Virus record (IMG/VR): IMGVR_UViG_3300046455_000467
Coordinates: 1-28,270 of that record
Strand: one strand, 5' to 3'
DNA length: 28,270 bases
From: a virus
Of the stretch, positions 20,898 through 27,173 are shown piece after piece (the first letter of the stretch is position 1; every line of letters begins with the position of its first letter). A program made the position numbers and the translations under genes. The notes below the pieces were generated by a model. It was not told where the DNA came from. It was given only the letters and a program-made list of their open reading frames with translations, and made no database searches.

Positions 20898-21502
20898 CCA
20901 CCGACCGAGAGCGCGACGACCAGCACACCGCCCTTGTGCTGGCTGCTGAGACAGCCCTGACCAGCGCCGAGCGCGCAACATTCCTTTCCCGCTTCGACCG
21001 CTCGCAAGCAGGCGCGAGCGTCGCCGATGTTCTCGACACGCTGCACAGCAATGATTCCAACATCGAACTGGTGGAGCAGCTTGCCGAGCGCCACGGCAAC
21101 CAAGTGCCCGAGCCGGGCCTACTCGCCGTCGCTATCCAGATCGCGAACCAACTGGACTATCAAGGCTTGTTCATGCGGCCGTGGGAAACCCTAGAACCGC
21201 TCATCGAGCGCATCCGGCCGCTGCTGGGCCTGCCCTCCTGGGAGCTGCGCATTGAAAGGGAAAAGCGCGACAAGCTGGAGCTGCTGGCCCCGCTGGGCTT
21301 CGAGGACTATGACGACGGCGAGCAACCCGGTGCGATCTGGCACCCGCTGATCGGCAACATCAACTACGGCAGCGTCCGACTGGACAACGTGATCGACCTC
21401 GCGTTCAAGGCCGGGCAGCAGCAGGGCATGAGCGAGCTGCGCGCCAAGTTCCGCGCCCTGCTCGATGTCGCCCCGGCACCGCGCCCCGAGGACGGCCAAT
21501 GA
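20894..21502 (+). CDS. Hypothetical protein (202 aa)
   Basis: Start in an ATGA overlap. Helical N-terminal half (TALTSAERATFLSRFDRSQA, then VEQLAERHGNQVPEPG), a middle with ETLEPLIERIRPLLGLPSWE and a Glu/Asp-rich, Tyr-containing stretch (FEDYDDGEQPGAIWHPL), and a helical end. No Cys cluster or membrane segment. Function and family unknown; coupled on both sides. Confidence 0.6.
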   Translation: MTTDRERDDQHTALVLAAETALTSAERATFLSRFDRSQAGASVADVLDTLHSNDSNIELVEQLAERHGNQVPEPGLLAVAIQIANQLDYQGLFMRPWETLEPLIERIRPLLGLPSWELRIEREKRDKLELLAPLGFEDYDDGEQPGAIWHPLIGNINYGSVRLDNVIDLAFKAGQQQGMSELRAKFRALLDVAPAPRPEDGQ

Positions 21503-21747
21503 GGATCGACGCGCGATTCAACAAGCGGACGGCCGATCAGGTCGAAGTCGCCACGCCAGCGGTGCAGGCCGGGCCGCAGTACGAGCTGGGCATGCGCGTG
21601 ATGTTCTTCGCGACGAACGGCAGCGACAAGGGCCAGCTCGCCGCGAACATGAGCCCGATGGAGGCGCTGGCGTTCGCCGCCGAGCTGGTGACGACTGCCA
21701 CCCGGCAACTGAAATACGAACAGGAGCGGGCCGCAAAAGCGAAATAG
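21499..21747 (+). CDS. Small hypothetical protein, last gene of accessory region (82 aa)
   Basis: Start in an ATGA overlap. A beta part (RIDARFNKRTADQVEVAT, then YELGMRVMFFATNGSDKG) is followed by a helix (SPMEALAFAAELVTTATRQL) and a Lys-rich end. It closes the rightward series; a strong terminator follows 17 bases later and the convergent T6SS-type genes begin about 100 bases beyond. Not recognised. Confidence 0.6.
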   Translation: MRIDARFNKRTADQVEVATPAVQAGPQYELGMRVMFFATNGSDKGQLAANMSPMEALAFAAELVTTATRQLKYEQERAAKAK

Positions 21748-21764
21748 CCCCGCAGACCCCGCCA

Positions 21765-21788
21765 GCCCGCGCCCAGCGGGCTTTTTTT
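21765..21788 (+). terminator. Strong intrinsic terminator ending the rightward region
   Basis: GCCCGC (21765-21770), GCCCA loop, GCGGGC (21776-21781), seven T's. It isolates the accessory genes from the convergent leftward unit whose last gene ends at 21854. Confidence 0.92.
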
Positions 21789-21853
21789 CGTCCGTCCGAT
21801 ACTTTCCTCGTCCAGACCGGCGCGCGGCTTATAGAGCCTCTAATCGCGCCGCC

Positions 21854-22342
21854 CTACTCCAGCGGCCAGAACCACGCCTCTTTGCTGGTCCAGTAGCAGT
21901 CATTCCCGCAGGCCAGCTCCCCAGCCCCGCCGAGCTGCGGCGAAATTATGTCGATGTGGCCGCCCTCATAGAGCCCCGGAATCAGGTGGAAGAACGACAC
22001 GATGCCGCTGCGCCGCCCTATCAGCTCCGCAATTGCCGGGCCACTCCCGGCCTTCTCAGGATTGCCGAGCATTAAGGGGCGCGCAAGGATATGGGACAGC
22101 TTGATCTGCCCAGGCTCGATCATCTTGCCCTTGTGCGTCCCGGCCCTCACCTGTAGCCGTCCGTCAGGAATGTGGACGCCGGAACGCAGCAGTGCGAGGC
22201 TGGCTCGGATCGCGCAGGTATCGTGATAGGCCGGGTTTGGAATCAGGTCATCCCATCCGAGCTGGTGGAACAGCACCTCTCGGCTAATGTCGCGCCTGCG
22301 CGGGTACGCCTGCATCAGAACGGGGAACGGAATGGATCGCAT
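21854..22342 (-). CDS. tae4: Tae4-like T6SS peptidoglycan amidase effector (162 aa)
   Basis: ATG at 22342 with a near-perfect GGAGG ribosome binding site, 2 bases after the immunity gene. The pattern of the Tae4 (NlpC/P60-type Cys-His) amidases is visible: PAYHDTCAIRASLAL with the putative nucleophile Cys43, RSGIVSFF (111-118), GGHIDI with His129 and Asp131, and a C-terminus with CGNDCYW and WFWPL. Tae4 enzymes cleave the D-Glu-mDAP bond in peptidoglycan stems. No signal peptide, as expected for a T6SS cargo or for an endolysin needing a holin. Context with hcp and an immunity protein favours the T6SS effector role; a lysis enzyme is the alternative. No other muralytic enzyme was seen in this window. 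Confidence 0.82.
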   Translation of the reverse strand: MRSIPFPVLMQAYPRRRDISREVLFHQLGWDDLIPNPAYHDTCAIRASLALLRSGVHIPDGRLQVRAGTHKGKMIEPGQIKLSHILARPLMLGNPEKAGSGPAIAELIGRRSGIVSFFHLIPGLYEGGHIDIISPQLGGAGELACGNDCYWTSKEAWFWPLE

Positions 22343-22344
22343 CG

Positions 22345-22752
22345 CTACCTCCGCGCAGGACAGGGGAATCGGGCGATATAGAGGCGCACCAGCTCGGCGG
22401 CGGCGCTTCTCGGCATGGTGCCCGCCCGCTGACGCAGCTCGTCCCAAATCCGGTCATCTACCTCGCCGGGCTTCATTCCAGGCGGCGCGCACCAGAGCCG
22501 CCCTTGCGTCGCATCGACCACGCCCGCCTGATAGCCTTCGGCGTAGCGCTGCGCATAGGCTGCGTCCGGGCGCTGATGCCACTTGTCCACGCCCGGCTGA
22601 CCAGATACCTGCGCCACGAAATCATTACCGGAGAGGTGCCAGGGGAATACAACCAGCGGGCTCGCGGCAGCGTAGGCGGCAGCCACAACGATGCTCAGCA
22701 CCACGACACCCCGCACGGACCTCCTGCGGCGCAATGTGCCGGGCCGCATCAT
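22345..22752 (-). CDS. Rap1a/Tai-family immunity protein (135 aa)
   Basis: The ATG at 22752 overlaps the hcp stop (ATGA). An Arg-rich start and hydrophobic segment (VRGVVVLSIVVAAAYAAAS, about 13-31) are a signal peptide or membrane anchor, placing the rest in the periplasm. The C-terminal domain has the Rap1a/Tai pattern: RYAEGYQAGVVDA (69-81), Cys88, a helix and LVRLYIARFPC with Cys131, the two Cys likely forming the conserved disulfide. Rap1a proteins neutralise Tae4-family amidases in Serratia; Tai4 is the equivalent in other species. It lies directly upstream of the Tae4-like gene, so it should protect the producer from that enzyme. Confidence 0.82.
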   Translation of the reverse strand: MMRPGTLRRRRSVRGVVVLSIVVAAAYAAASPLVVFPWHLSGNDFVAQVSGQPGVDKWHQRPDAAYAQRYAEGYQAGVVDATQGRLWCAPPGMKPGEVDDRIWDELRQRAGTMPRSAAAELVRLYIARFPCPARR

Positions 22753-23240
22753 GCCACCCTGTTCGCTGACAAGTCCCAGCCGCCCGCCGTATTGCCGCCC
22801 GCGCCGCCCGTAATCTTCTGCATGCAATACTTCCACTTGACCTTGCCGAACTTGAGGCCGATATGCTCCTGCATCACGTCGCCACCGTTGACGCCCTGCG
22901 CCACCGATGCGATCAGCACGTTCTCCAGCTCGACCTCGTAGTATTTGACCCGCGTTCCGCTGCCGTCCGCGCGCATGAATTCGAGCTTGGCCTTCGGGAT
23001 CGTCTTGCCCATCGCGCAATGCTGGGCCAGTATCGGCGATGCGAGGTCCGCCGCCTTGTTGATGCTTACCTCTGTGAATTCGACTCGCTCGGCCGTGTGG
23101 CCGCCCGCCGTCGAGCTGGTCGCGCTCTTGGGCTGGGATAGCGCCCAGTTCACCGAACTACACTCGATCCAGCCCTTATGCGCATCGTCGCTCGACTCGC
23201 CCTTGATGCCCTCGACCTGCAAATACACGTCTATCGCCAT
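22749..23240 (-). CDS. hcp: Hcp-family type VI secretion protein (163 aa)
   Basis: ATG at 23240 with a perfect AGGAGG 6 bases upstream, preferred to the in-frame ATG at 23258. Near-canonical Hcp signatures: MAIDVYLQVEGIKGES at the start, HKGWIEC, TAGGHTAERVEF (44-55), KTIPKAKLEFMRADGSG (79-95), EVELENVLI (102-110) and GGAGGNTAGGWDL (145-157). Length is normal for Hcp. Hcp hexamers stack into the T6SS inner tube and chaperone effectors in their lumen; it is homologous to phage tail tube proteins but this sequence is of the T6SS type. No other T6SS core gene is in the window, so it would serve a host T6SS or be a recruited phage protein. First gene of the three-gene unit. Confidence 0.92.
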   Translation of the reverse strand: MAIDVYLQVEGIKGESSDDAHKGWIECSSVNWALSQPKSATSSTAGGHTAERVEFTEVSINKAADLASPILAQHCAMGKTIPKAKLEFMRADGSGTRVKYYEVELENVLIASVAQGVNGGDVMQEHIGLKFGKVKWKYCMQKITGGAGGNTAGGWDLSANRVA

Positions 23241-23326
23241 GATTTTCCTCCTAGCCATGCAAGGAAGTCATCATGAGTTATGTGCGCACAGCCCGCATTG
23301 CGCCCCAGCATGGATTCCGGGCTACC

Positions 23327-23363
23327 AAAAGCAAAGGCCCGACTGTCTCTCAACAATCGGGCC
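23327..23363 (-). terminator. Strong terminator in the hcp leader
   Basis: On the minus strand GGCCCGA (23363-23357) and TCGGGCC (23342-23336) pair, and the stem extends inward (TTGT with ACAG, one G-U pair) to 11 bp with a 6-base loop, followed by TTTGCTTTT. It lies between the hcp promoter and the hcp start. A competing hairpin (CGGGC 23371-23367 with GCCCG 23362-23358, CGAG loop) uses part of the 5' arm, so the two structures exclude each other. Confidence 0.85.
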
Positions 23364-23404
23364 TCGGCCCGGCCGCCACCCGACGACCTCATGGGCTATG
23401 CCCG
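23327..23404 (-). ncRNA. Candidate leader/small RNA upstream of hcp
   Basis: A promoter with predicted start near 23404 and a strong terminator at 23327 would define an RNA of about 78 nt. It may be a stand-alone small RNA or the attenuated leader of hcp. Predicted from the order of signals only; there is no coding frame with a ribosome binding site in it. Confidence 0.4.
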
Positions 23405-23410
23405 AGGCGG

Positions 23411-23439
23411 ATCATACCGCCTTATCGCCGGGCAGGCAA
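23411..23439 (-). promoter_or_regulatory. Probable hcp-unit promoter
   Basis: On the minus strand TTGCCT (23439-23434), a 17-bp spacer and TATGAT (23416-23411) fit a sigma70 promoter (4 of 6 and 5 of 6 matches). The palindrome GGCGG/CCGCC flanks the -10. It lies about 170 bases above the hcp start and downstream of the 80-aa phage gene, giving the T6SS unit its own transcription. Confidence 0.6.
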
Positions 23440-23553
23440 AGCGACTTTTTCGCCATCGCCCGCCCGGAATCCATGTCCGTATGTCCCGCCCTGTCCACAA
23501 TTCGTTTGCCTAGCTTTTGGGCAGTCTTAAACCGGGTGCCCGGAAGCGCTCGA

Positions 23554-23796
23554 TTACGGCGCGGGCGCGGCCTCGTGGGTCACCGGCACGACTTCGGACT
23601 GAGTCTCGATCCAGACCCTCGCGCCGCAGGAAAGCGGCTTTTCCGGGCTATGCACTACCTTGCTCGGGCCGTTGATGATGGCCTCATGGGCATACGTGTT
23701 GCTCTTGTGCGTCTTGATGGTCAGCGCCGGATCGTTCGCCCCGTTCTTGAGGTTCGCCCGGATTACGTGTTGGTTCACATGGATGATGGTTTTCAT
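23554..23796 (-). CDS. Conserved small phage protein (80 aa)
   Basis: The ATG at 23796 starts a compact beta-rich protein: KTIIHVNQHVIRANLKNG, then PALTIKTHKSNTYAHEAII and EKPLSCGARVWIETQSEV. I recognise this pattern as recurring in phages of Pseudomonas and Burkholderia, without an assigned function. The ribosome binding site is weak (AGCAG). It is the last gene of the packaging/regulatory operon before the T6SS unit. Confidence 0.7.
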   Translation of the reverse strand: MKTIIHVNQHVIRANLKNGANDPALTIKTHKSNTYAHEAIINGPSKVVHSPEKPLSCGARVWIETQSEVVPVTHEAAPAP

Positions 23797-23824
23797 GCTG
23801 CTTTCGGTTGAGTGTTGCGGGATG

Positions 23825-24109
23825 TCACTTGTTTCGTTTCGTCCGCTGCTCGCGGTGGCGCTTGCCGGTGCGGGGTGGCGGCAGGATCGGCCCGGCCCAG
23901 CGCTTCGGGGCGGCCTTGACCGGGTAAGGCTGCGGCGGCAGCTCGGGCAGCAGGTGCGCATCGCGCAGCAGGGCCGCGCCCAGGTCGGACGCCTCGACCG
24001 CCTGGGGAACGTGACGCGACGCCACCAGCACCGCGCCAGAACCGCGTAGGGCCGCTTCCAGCGCCGCGCCGAGGGATGGGCCTGCCCCGATCACCAGAAC
24101 CGTGCTCAA
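23825..24109 (-). CDS. Small phage protein with TTG start (94 aa)
   Basis: The TTG at 24109 overlaps the TGA of the preceding gene and has GGAGG 4 bases upstream, which supports this rare start over a longer upstream frame. The product begins STVLVIGAGPSLGAALE, a glycine-rich Rossmann-like nucleotide-binding motif, but is far too short for a normal dehydrogenase or methyltransferase. The C-terminal half is Pro/Arg/Lys-rich (PPQPYPVKAAPKRW, ending KRHREQRTKRNK) and probably disordered or nucleic-acid binding. Function unknown. Confidence 0.6.
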   Translation of the reverse strand: MSTVLVIGAGPSLGAALEAALRGSGAVLVASRHVPQAVEASDLGAALLRDAHLLPELPPQPYPVKAAPKRWAGPILPPPRTGKRHREQRTKRNK

Positions 24110-24495
24110 GCGGCCTCCAGCGGTAGCGGGAGCTGGTCGCCGGGCTGCTGCCGGGCTTCGATGGCCGCCAGGAAGTGCGCGGAGTCGGCCCGCCTGTATT
24201 CCCACAAGCGCGCGTGCTGCGGGTAGCGCACGGCGAACGCGCGCGCCAGATCGGGAGCCATGTGGTCATTGATCTTGAAGCTGCACGCCCCGGCCTCGCG
24301 CAACCGGGTGTAGTGCCTGATTTCCTCCACGATGGTGCGGGCTGAGAAATGCGTCCACCCGGCCGCGATGAGGTCGAGCGTTTGGCGCTCGAACTGCTGC
24401 CAGATCGGGTCATTGATGCCCAGCCAGTCCAGAAATTCGGGACGGAAGTAGGCCGCGAACGGCAGCAGATCATCATTGCGGTTCGGGTCCGTCAT
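24106..24495 (-). CDS. Conserved phage protein downstream of terminase (129 aa)
   Basis: The ATG at 24495 overlaps the terminase stop and has GGAGG upstream; the longer frame is discarded. The pattern FAAYFRPEFLDWLGIND, then IWQQFERQTLDLIAAGWTHF and SARTIVEEIRHYTRL, KINDHMAPDLARAFA, belongs to a widespread group of phage proteins of unknown function. It ends in a small Leu/Pro-rich tail. Position in the packaging operon hints at a DNA-related role but does not prove it. Confidence 0.75.
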   Translation of the reverse strand: MTDPNRNDDLLPFAAYFRPEFLDWLGINDPIWQQFERQTLDLIAAGWTHFSARTIVEEIRHYTRLREAGACSFKINDHMAPDLARAFAVRYPQHARLWEYRRADSAHFLAAIEARQQPGDQLPLPLEAA

Positions 24496-26051
24496 GCGGC
24501 CTCCTGATCGAGCGGGGTGCCGTCCGGCTTCATCCCCATAGATGCCATGAGCTTTGCGCGGGCCTCGTCCTTGGCGCTGCCGTCGTTGGCCGCTTCCTCG
24601 CCCGCGAGGTTGTAGTAGGCGTCCTCCAGATAGGCGAACGACAGCGAATCCCATATGTCCGGCGACGGGATGCCCTCTTTGCGCATATCCTCTTTCTTGG
24701 CGATGTAGCGGCGGGCCTTCTCGTCGTAGTGGTACGGGATGCGCGAGCCTTCGCGCACGATCTGCTTGACGATGGCCGGGTCAATCCCCTCATCAATGCC
24801 GAATCGGCCCTCCTGCACGGCGCGGGACAGGCCGCAGATCGCTTGCGCGCGCTGGTTCGCATAGCGGTCCTTGTATTCCTTCTTGAAGTTCGGGATGCCC
24901 CAGTTCACTTTCTTGAAGTTGTGGAAGTCGGCCTTTTCGAGCTGCTTGCAAACGCCCAGGCCGATACCGCCCGCGTCCACCAGCGCCATGCTGTTGTTGA
25001 GCTGGCCCGCCTCGGTGATGATCCGGCCTGGGAGGTCGGACACATCCTGATCGTTCGAGCACACCGGCACCTTGACGAGCTGGACGCGGCGCGCGTTGTC
25101 GCCATACTCGCCGTCACCCGTCACCTTCAGCGCCAGCACCACGCTCTTGTCGCGGTAGCCGCCACCGCCCACGTCCACCGGCAGCAGCCACCCGAACGGC
25201 TCATCCGGGCGCACGGCGATGAGGCCGACGCATGCCTGAATGGCCTTTGGACCCAGCAGGTACTTGCTCGACTGCTCACTGAAGCGGCCCAGCACCTTGA
25301 TGTCGAATTCCTCGGGGGTGTACTGCTTCTTTTTCTCGGCAACAAATTCCTCGGACACGATAGGCGAGTCCGCCGAGCTGAATACCAGGGAGTTCCACGA
25401 TCCGCCCTCGGCCTTCGACAGCGTATGGTGCGTGTCGTAGAAGAACCCGGACGAGCGGGTAGGCTGCGACGCGATACACATGCGGTTGCGCTTGTCCGTC
25501 AACGCCCCGGTGATAACCCCGAAATTGGCGTCAGGCACGCCCGAGGCTTCGTCAACGAGGAACAGCAGCCAGTCGCGGTGAGCGCCCGCAAGGTTCTCAG
25601 GCGAGCCGCGCGGCGCGGTCTTGGCGACGATCCACCATGACAGCTTGAAGCCCTTCACGAATACGCGCTCGGCCTGCACCTCGAAATACTCGGCAATCCA
25701 TGCGTGCGGGCCGCTCTTGATCTTGCCCATCAGGTCGGCGAACTCTTTCCATACGCCGTCAGAAACAGTCGTCAGCTTCGGGGCGGATAGGATCGTGTTG
25801 CTGTTGTGATAGCAAAGCAGGTGCCACAGGCCGATGATGCCGTAGCCTGCGGTCTTGCCGGTGCCGTGGCCGGACGAAATCGAGGTGCGGGAACCCGGCT
25901 CCTGCACGCTCTCGAACATTTCCCATTGCTGATGGGTCGGGATGGTGCGGCACACCTCAATGGCGAACCTGGGGAGGTCGTAGGCGTAGCGCTTGGCGAA
26001 TTCCGTGTAGCGCGGGTCTTGCAGCAGAGTGAGCTTCGATGTTGCGGCCAC
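24492..26051 (-). CDS. terL: Terminase large subunit (519 aa)
   Basis: Start taken at GTG 26051 with GAGG upstream. The ATPase domain has Walker A SGHGTGKT (60-67) and Walker B LLFLVDEAS (162-170, Asp167/Glu168), then SQPTRSSG near 195-202. The C-terminal RNase H-like nuclease has its acidic residues in PVDVGGGGYRDKS (Asp293), MALVDAGGIGLG (Asp359) and SPDIWDSLSFAY (Asp465/Asp468). Complete for the family. It cuts and translocates phage DNA into proheads. It follows the small subunit after 4 bases and overlaps the next gene. Confidence 0.95.
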   Translation of the reverse strand: MAATSKLTLLQDPRYTEFAKRYAYDLPRFAIEVCRTIPTHQQWEMFESVQEPGSRTSISSGHGTGKTAGYGIIGLWHLLCYHNSNTILSAPKLTTVSDGVWKEFADLMGKIKSGPHAWIAEYFEVQAERVFVKGFKLSWWIVAKTAPRGSPENLAGAHRDWLLFLVDEASGVPDANFGVITGALTDKRNRMCIASQPTRSSGFFYDTHHTLSKAEGGSWNSLVFSSADSPIVSEEFVAEKKKQYTPEEFDIKVLGRFSEQSSKYLLGPKAIQACVGLIAVRPDEPFGWLLPVDVGGGGYRDKSVVLALKVTGDGEYGDNARRVQLVKVPVCSNDQDVSDLPGRIITEAGQLNNSMALVDAGGIGLGVCKQLEKADFHNFKKVNWGIPNFKKEYKDRYANQRAQAICGLSRAVQEGRFGIDEGIDPAIVKQIVREGSRIPYHYDEKARRYIAKKEDMRKEGIPSPDIWDSLSFAYLEDAYYNLAGEEAANDGSAKDEARAKLMASMGMKPDGTPLDQEAA

Positions 26052-26055
26052 AGCC

Positions 26056-26943
26056 TCACTCCCTCACATCCACGTCCACGGCATCGGCAGCACGGCGCTG
26101 GCGCTCCAGCACCTTCCTGCGGTTCTCCTGCATCTGCGCGTAACCGGCCGCGTAGAAGTCGTCCAGCTCGGCGGTCGATGCCATCGTGTGCGTAATCTCG
26201 CCGGTCGTTTCAACCTGATCCTTCCAGCCCGCGAGGTTCTTGGTAGCAAACACGGCAAAGCGCGGCTCATATACACCAGACATCCCGCCCTCAACCAGCA
26301 GACTTTCCTGGGCGTCCCTCGCGCGCGCGTATGCGTAAGAAAATTCCGGGCGCTTGAGGGCTCCAGCTTGGTCTTTTTCGGTTGCCCAGTCGTGAAGCGT
26401 CTGCCGGGTAACGCCGATCTTGGCGGCGAAGCGCGTCAGGGTCGGGAACGTGTTGACGACGAGCTTCTGTTCGGTTCGGGTCTTGCCGTCCTTGTCCACC
26501 ACGTCCACGTCTACAACCCGCTGCACCTCTATGTCGAAGTAGGAAATCAGCTCGGCGACGAACTCGGGGCGGTACTCACTTGGGCGGCCGACAGGGCGAC
26601 GGCCGAGGGCCAGCGCCAAGTCCCGTTGGGACAGGCCAGAGGCTCCTGCAGGGGGTTCTTCCGCAGGGTGCGGAGGTGCCTTTTCTTCCCCCTTGGCCGA
26701 AACTTTCGGGGTCTTGGTAGTCGAAACTTTCGGGCGCGGCGAAACTTTCGGGGCTTCGTCTTGTTTCGGTGCCTGGGAGGCGCTTTCCCCTCCCCTCGTC
26801 CAGCCCTCACGCTCGGCAGTCTTGCTCACCGCGACGCGGCTGCACCCGAACTTGTCGGCGACCGTCTGGAACGATACGCTGGCGTCGCCGCCCTCCCACA
26901 TTGCGCGGGCTTCCGCCCACTGCTCTTTGCTCAACCGTGCCAT
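26056..26943 (-). CDS. terS: Terminase small subunit / DNA-packaging protein (295 aa)
   Basis: ATG at 26943. The N-terminal helix-turn-helix (about 6-46: FQTVADKFGCSRVAVSKTAE) is followed by a low-complexity linker with PKVS repeats (about 63-84) and a second domain with GRPSEYRPEFVAELISYF, then TLTRFAAKIGVTRQTLHDWA (second helix-turn-helix) and YARARDAQESLL, ending in a charged helix. This fits terminase small subunits that recognise the packaging site. Directly upstream of terL. The linker DNA carries three copies of an 11-bp palindrome. Confidence 0.85.
   Translation of the reverse strand: MARLSKEQWAEARAMWEGGDASVSFQTVADKFGCSRVAVSKTAEREGWTRGGESASQAPKQDEAPKVSPRPKVSTTKTPKVSAKGEEKAPPHPAEEPPAGASGLSQRDLALALGRRPVGRPSEYRPEFVAELISYFDIEVQRVVDVDVVDKDGKTRTEQKLVVNTFPTLTRFAAKIGVTRQTLHDWATEKDQAGALKRPEFSYAYARARDAQESLLVEGGMSGVYEPRFAVFATKNLAGWKDQVETTGEITHTMASTAELDDFYAAGYAQMQENRRKVLERQRRAADAVDVDVRE
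26698..26750. repeat. Three CGAAACTTTCG palindromes inside terS
   Basis: Exact copies at 26698-26708, 26722-26732 and 26740-26750 (start-to-start 24 and 18 bp); a fourth lies at 27529-27539 in the XRE gene. They encode the PKVS repeats of the TerS linker but share more sequence than the amino acids require. Such repeats within terS could be the packaging recognition (pac) site. Confidence 0.65.
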
Positions 26944-26969
26944 GCACTGCCCCTATGCTGCTCTATGGC

Positions 26970-27173
26970 TCATGATGCCGGGCACAGCGAGACAGCAGAG
27001 GCCGAGTTTTCCCGCGTGCCTTCATCGGCCATGTGCGTTGCGACCATCAGGACCAGGATCAGGACAGCGGCACGGATCATGCGCTTGGTCGGGCGACCCG
27101 GCTCAACCATGTGCAGCAGCCCATAGGCAGCGAGCCACGAGAGGATTTTTCCGACAATGAACAGCGCGCCCAT
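26970..27173 (-). CDS. Small two-helix membrane protein (67 aa)
   Basis: The start at 27173 overlaps the last base of the XRE stop (TGATG). Two hydrophobic helices: ALFIVGKILSWLAAYGLLHM (about 3-22) and IRAAVLILVLMVATHMA (about 33-49), joined by a basic loop (EPGRPTKRM). Holin-like in size and topology, but located between a regulator and terminase, so a lysis role is only possible. The polar tail ends SLCPAS. Confidence 0.65.
   Translation of the reverse strand: MGALFIVGKILSWLAAYGLLHMVEPGRPTKRMIRAAVLILVLMVATHMADEGTRENSASAVSLCPAS

Larger units (their letters stand above)
23309..23475. repeat. 14-bp inverted repeat enclosing the hcp promoter and leader
   Basis: CATGGATTCCGGGC (23309-23322) recurs exactly inverted as GCCCGGAATCCATG (23462-23475). 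The 167-bp segment between contains the predicted promoter and the terminator. No target-site duplication flanks it, and the repeats are not themselves palindromic. It might be an invertible promoter segment, ends of a lost element, or regulator sites. Confidence 0.65.

Noticed and set aside
23273-23530. 85-aa plus-strand frame upstream of hcp with an AGGA-like start signal
   Set aside because: It runs straight through the minus-strand promoter and terminator hairpins and has a low-complexity Arg/Pro product; two overlapping frames are equally open.
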